Below, piece after piece: positions 62,094-64,000 of a stretch of DNA of 64,000 bases; the stretch's first letter is position 1; each line of letters opens with the position of its first letter. Position numbers and translations under genes: made by a program. The DNA lies in contig NC_007798.1 in assembly GCF_000013165.1 (NCBI RefSeq), forward strand, positions 310,001 through 374,000, in the 5' to 3' direction. Under the pieces are notes generated by a model. The model did no database searches. It saw nothing but the letters and a program-made list of their open reading frames with translations, and was not told the origin of the DNA. The DNA comes from Neorickettsia sennetsu str. Miyayama (GTDB lineage Bacteria; Pseudomonadota; Alphaproteobacteria; Rickettsiales; Anaplasmataceae).

Positions 62094-64000
62094 ATGAAAA
62101 ATTTCAGAAGTGTTTCTAAGGCAAGGTTGTTGTTCTTCCTTTCTGGTTTTTGCCTTGTAGTTCCCACTGCGCTGGATGCGTCGAATCTGAAAAATTATGA
62201 TAAATCTGTAACCGAGGGTGGTTATTCGGAGGAGAAAGGTGTGTACTACAAGAAAGTTGCTGCTACAGGTCTTCTGAATAAAGTAGGTACAACTTTTAGT
62301 GGATTAAGAAATTCCAAGATTAGTGATGAGAAACGCTTCGTTGACAGAGAAGGTAATGCTATTCAGTTCAATTGTACACCGCACGATTCACGCGGTGATT
62401 CTCTCCAGTCAGCAATTCAAGCGGGCAAATCACAAGGCAGAGTATCAGAGCTTGCAAGGAATCTACCTCAAGCGGAAAGGTCAACGTTGAATGCTTATAG
62501 GGTTAATGTCTTTGCCCCTGAAAAAGTAGTAACGCAAAGTGATCTAAACAATACAAGTCGTCACACAGTTGGTGCACGCTTTACAGTCACTAACGAGTTT
62601 AGTGATTCAAATGGCGGGGCGGTAAGTATGTCAGAGTTTGGGGCTCTTTTGCCGTTGCTGTCCAAAGTGGATAATCTTATTTATATTGATCTTAAATCAA
62701 AGTTGTATGATGCCAAAGAAGGTGAGGTTAGTACAGGAATTGTTTTTCGCAGACAAATGTCCCCTTTGCTTACAGGGGGTATAAACGTATTTACAGATGT
62801 ACGCTTCTTACCTGAGGGTAATTATAGATGGTATTCGTTAGGCGGGGAGATATTTTTCAAATCTTTCTCTTTAAATGGCAACTACTACCGGTCCAATAAA
62901 AAAACGACTATTTCCTCCGTTAAAAGTTTTGAGTTTCATGACCCAGATCCAGGTAAGGCAGTGATTGTGCTTGATGAAAGGGCTGCTGGTAATGGGTATG
63001 ATCTAGGTCTGGGTTTAACTCTTAATAAATATATTAATATTCATGGTAGTGCATTTTTCTTTTACAGTCCTTATAACACGGAGGAGAAATTTTCTGGTTA
63101 TAGGGCTGGCGTAGATCTTTCGCTTTACCTGAATGAGCGCTTTAGTGTGTTGGTATCACCAGAGTTTGTAGCCGATAGTAAAAGGAATAGATTCTTAGTC
63201 AATGTTGGATTTAACTTGCCAGTTGGTAGGGATTACACAAGATTACTAGGACATGTCAGGAGAGATAGAGATATAGTTTTGTTTGATACTAATAATTCCT
63301 ATAATGTTAACTCTGCGTTTTTAGTTGCAGACAAGGAATACCAAGTTGGTAAGTTAATTAAATTTTCTCCGAATGATCAAGATGCTATTAAGAAGCTTAC
63401 CAACAAAACGGAAAATCCTTCTGCTAGTACCGCTGCAAAGAATGAGGAATCTAAAGTAGGCTTGGATCTGTTTCTCATCAGAGATGCTGAAAAAAGTAAA
63501 GAGGTAAGTAGCGAGGGGGTAAATAGCAAAGAGATAAGTCTAACCGAAGGTGCTAAAGAGTTAATGCTTTCAGATGAAACAACATTGAAAGTGTATATAC
63601 CATACTCCGGTGGAGAGAGGATAGTGAATTATTTCATTCCTAAGAGTGAGGTAACGATTAAACTTGGTGGTAAAGATCAGAGTGATAGTACAGGCACGAC
63701 ATACAAATCGTTACTTTTCAACGGTGCAAGAGTAGAGTTAGATGACCCTACTAAATACACCATGGAAGATGTTACATTCAACTCGTGTTTCGTCAGCAGT
63801 AATAAAGAACGCCCATTCCAGGATGACAAAGGCGTACTTCTGATGAACTCTAAATTAGAGTTTTCACATGACAACCTAAAGTCCGCGTTTTACTCAACAA
63901 AGAGTGATACTAAAGACGAAAGACCGGTAGTGAGTTATATACTTAAGAATGTACATATAGAACTACCTAAGGTCGTCCATGATCCAAAGAACCCAGTTAA
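62094..64000 (+). CDS. Inverse-autotransporter-like outer-membrane protein (5' part, runs off window)
   Basis: An open frame of 635 codons with no stop to the window end, starting ATG 62094. Signal peptide: basic MKNFRSVSKAR, hydrophobic LLFFLSGFCLVVPTA, likely cut near ALDA. Residues about 150-380 carry alternating beta strands like the invasin/intimin beta-domain: GINVFTDVRFLPEGNYRWYS then LGGEIFFKSFSLNGNYY (NxFxD...G...LGxE...LxxNxY), LDERAAGNGYDLGLGL (ERxxxGYDL) and a strand VNVGFNLPVG, then a linker HVRRDRDIVL like that after the intimin barrel. The passenger from about 400 is polar, with no Ig-like repeat seen. This N-terminal-barrel order is opposite to classical autotransporters. Confidence 0.65.
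   Translation, partial: MKNFRSVSKARLLFFLSGFCLVVPTALDASNLKNYDKSVTEGGYSEEKGVYYKKVAATGLLNKVGTTFSGLRNSKISDEKRFVDREGNAIQFNCTPHDSRGDSLQSAIQAGKSQGRVSELARNLPQAERSTLNAYRVNVFAPEKVVTQSDLNNTSRHTVGARFTVTNEFSDSNGGAVSMSEFGALLPLLSKVDNLIYIDLKSKLYDAKEGEVSTGIVFRRQMSPLLTGGINVFTDVRFLPEGNYRWYSLGGEIFFKSFSLNGNYYRSNKKTTISSVKSFEFHDPDPGKAVIVLDERAAGNGYDLGLGLTLNKYINIHGSAFFFYSPYNTEEKFSGYRAGVDLSLYLNERFSVLVSPEFVADSKRNRFLVNVGFNLPVGRDYTRLLGHVRRDRDIVLFDTNNSYNVNSAFLVADKEYQVGKLIKFSPNDQDAIKKLTNKTENPSASTAAKNEESKVGLDLFLIRDAEKSKEVSSEGVNSKEISLTEGAKELMLSDETTLKVYIPYSGGERIVNYFIPKSEVTIKLGGKDQSDSTGTTYKSLLFNGARVELDDPTKYTMEDVTFNSCFVSSNKERPFQDDKGVLLMNSKLEFSHDNLKSAFYSTKSDTKDERPVVSYILKNVHIELPKVVHDPKNPV

Overview
The window looks like a piece of the chromosome of an obligate intracellular alphaproteobacterium of the family Anaplasmataceae, most likely Neorickettsia or a close relative. 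This is inferred from protein content and style, not from a database search. The DNA is moderately AT-rich by eye. Housekeeping genes are single-copy and scattered, and operons typical of free-living bacteria are broken up: only the Fo part of ATP synthase and only nuoABC are here. Complex I carries mitochondrial-type accessory subunits (NDUFS4-like and NDUFA9-like), the initiator tRNA is of alphaproteobacterial type, and I see no insertion sequence, prophage, CRISPR array or rRNA gene.

Layout. 1-12 kb: the 3' part of sdhA, a HolB-like clamp-loader subunit, a quinone-oxidoreductase relative, an NDUFS4-like/ubiH/hemC operon, an NDUFA9-like epimerase, dprA, a small PAS protein, tRNA-Glu, def, tRNA-Val and hemB. 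12-26 kb: yihY-type membrane protein, the Fo operon atpB-atpE-atpF'-atpF with a frataxin gene (cyaY) overlapping its end, ribH, yidC, a CorC/HlyC protein, prfA, plsC, rpsA, sppA and an ABC exporter. 26-42 kb: nrdA, tRNA-fMet, a HIT protein, xth, comF, secF, a malic enzyme/phosphotransacetylase fusion, ftsH with a coupled DUF2628 gene, pheT with two insertions, ftsA and a DoxX-like protein. 42-55 kb: nuoABC, tRNA-Leu, an NADP-type GAPDH, pgk, ispH, a DciA-like gene coupled to hemD, an EAL protein coupled to dxr, obgE, a short-chain dehydrogenase lacking the catalytic lysine, and xerC. 55-64 kb: purQ, an unrecognised 833-residue membrane-anchored protein, an ACP with a C-terminal extension followed by fabF, hemF, a membrane-anchored retropepsin-like protease, and the 5' part of a gene that resembles an inverse autotransporter (intimin/invasin type) and runs off the window.

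How the genes fit together. Four haem-pathway steps (hemB, hemC, hemD, hemF), respiratory components (sdhA, nuoABC, accessory subunits, ubiH, atp) and frataxin point to an aerobic, respiring cell that makes its own haem. GAPDH and Pgk, with an NADP-type GAPDH, suit an anabolic use of lower glycolysis, with malic enzyme supplying pyruvate and NADPH. dxr and ispH serve MEP isoprenoid synthesis. SecF, YidC, SppA and FtsH look after the membrane. The most interesting accessory region is the last 9 kb: the inverse-autotransporter-like protein, the orphan membrane protein and the retropepsin are candidates for surface or host-interaction functions.

Well-formed -35/-10 promoters can be read upstream of tRNA-fMet, tRNA-Val, ftsH and acpP. 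Convincing intrinsic terminators are scarce.
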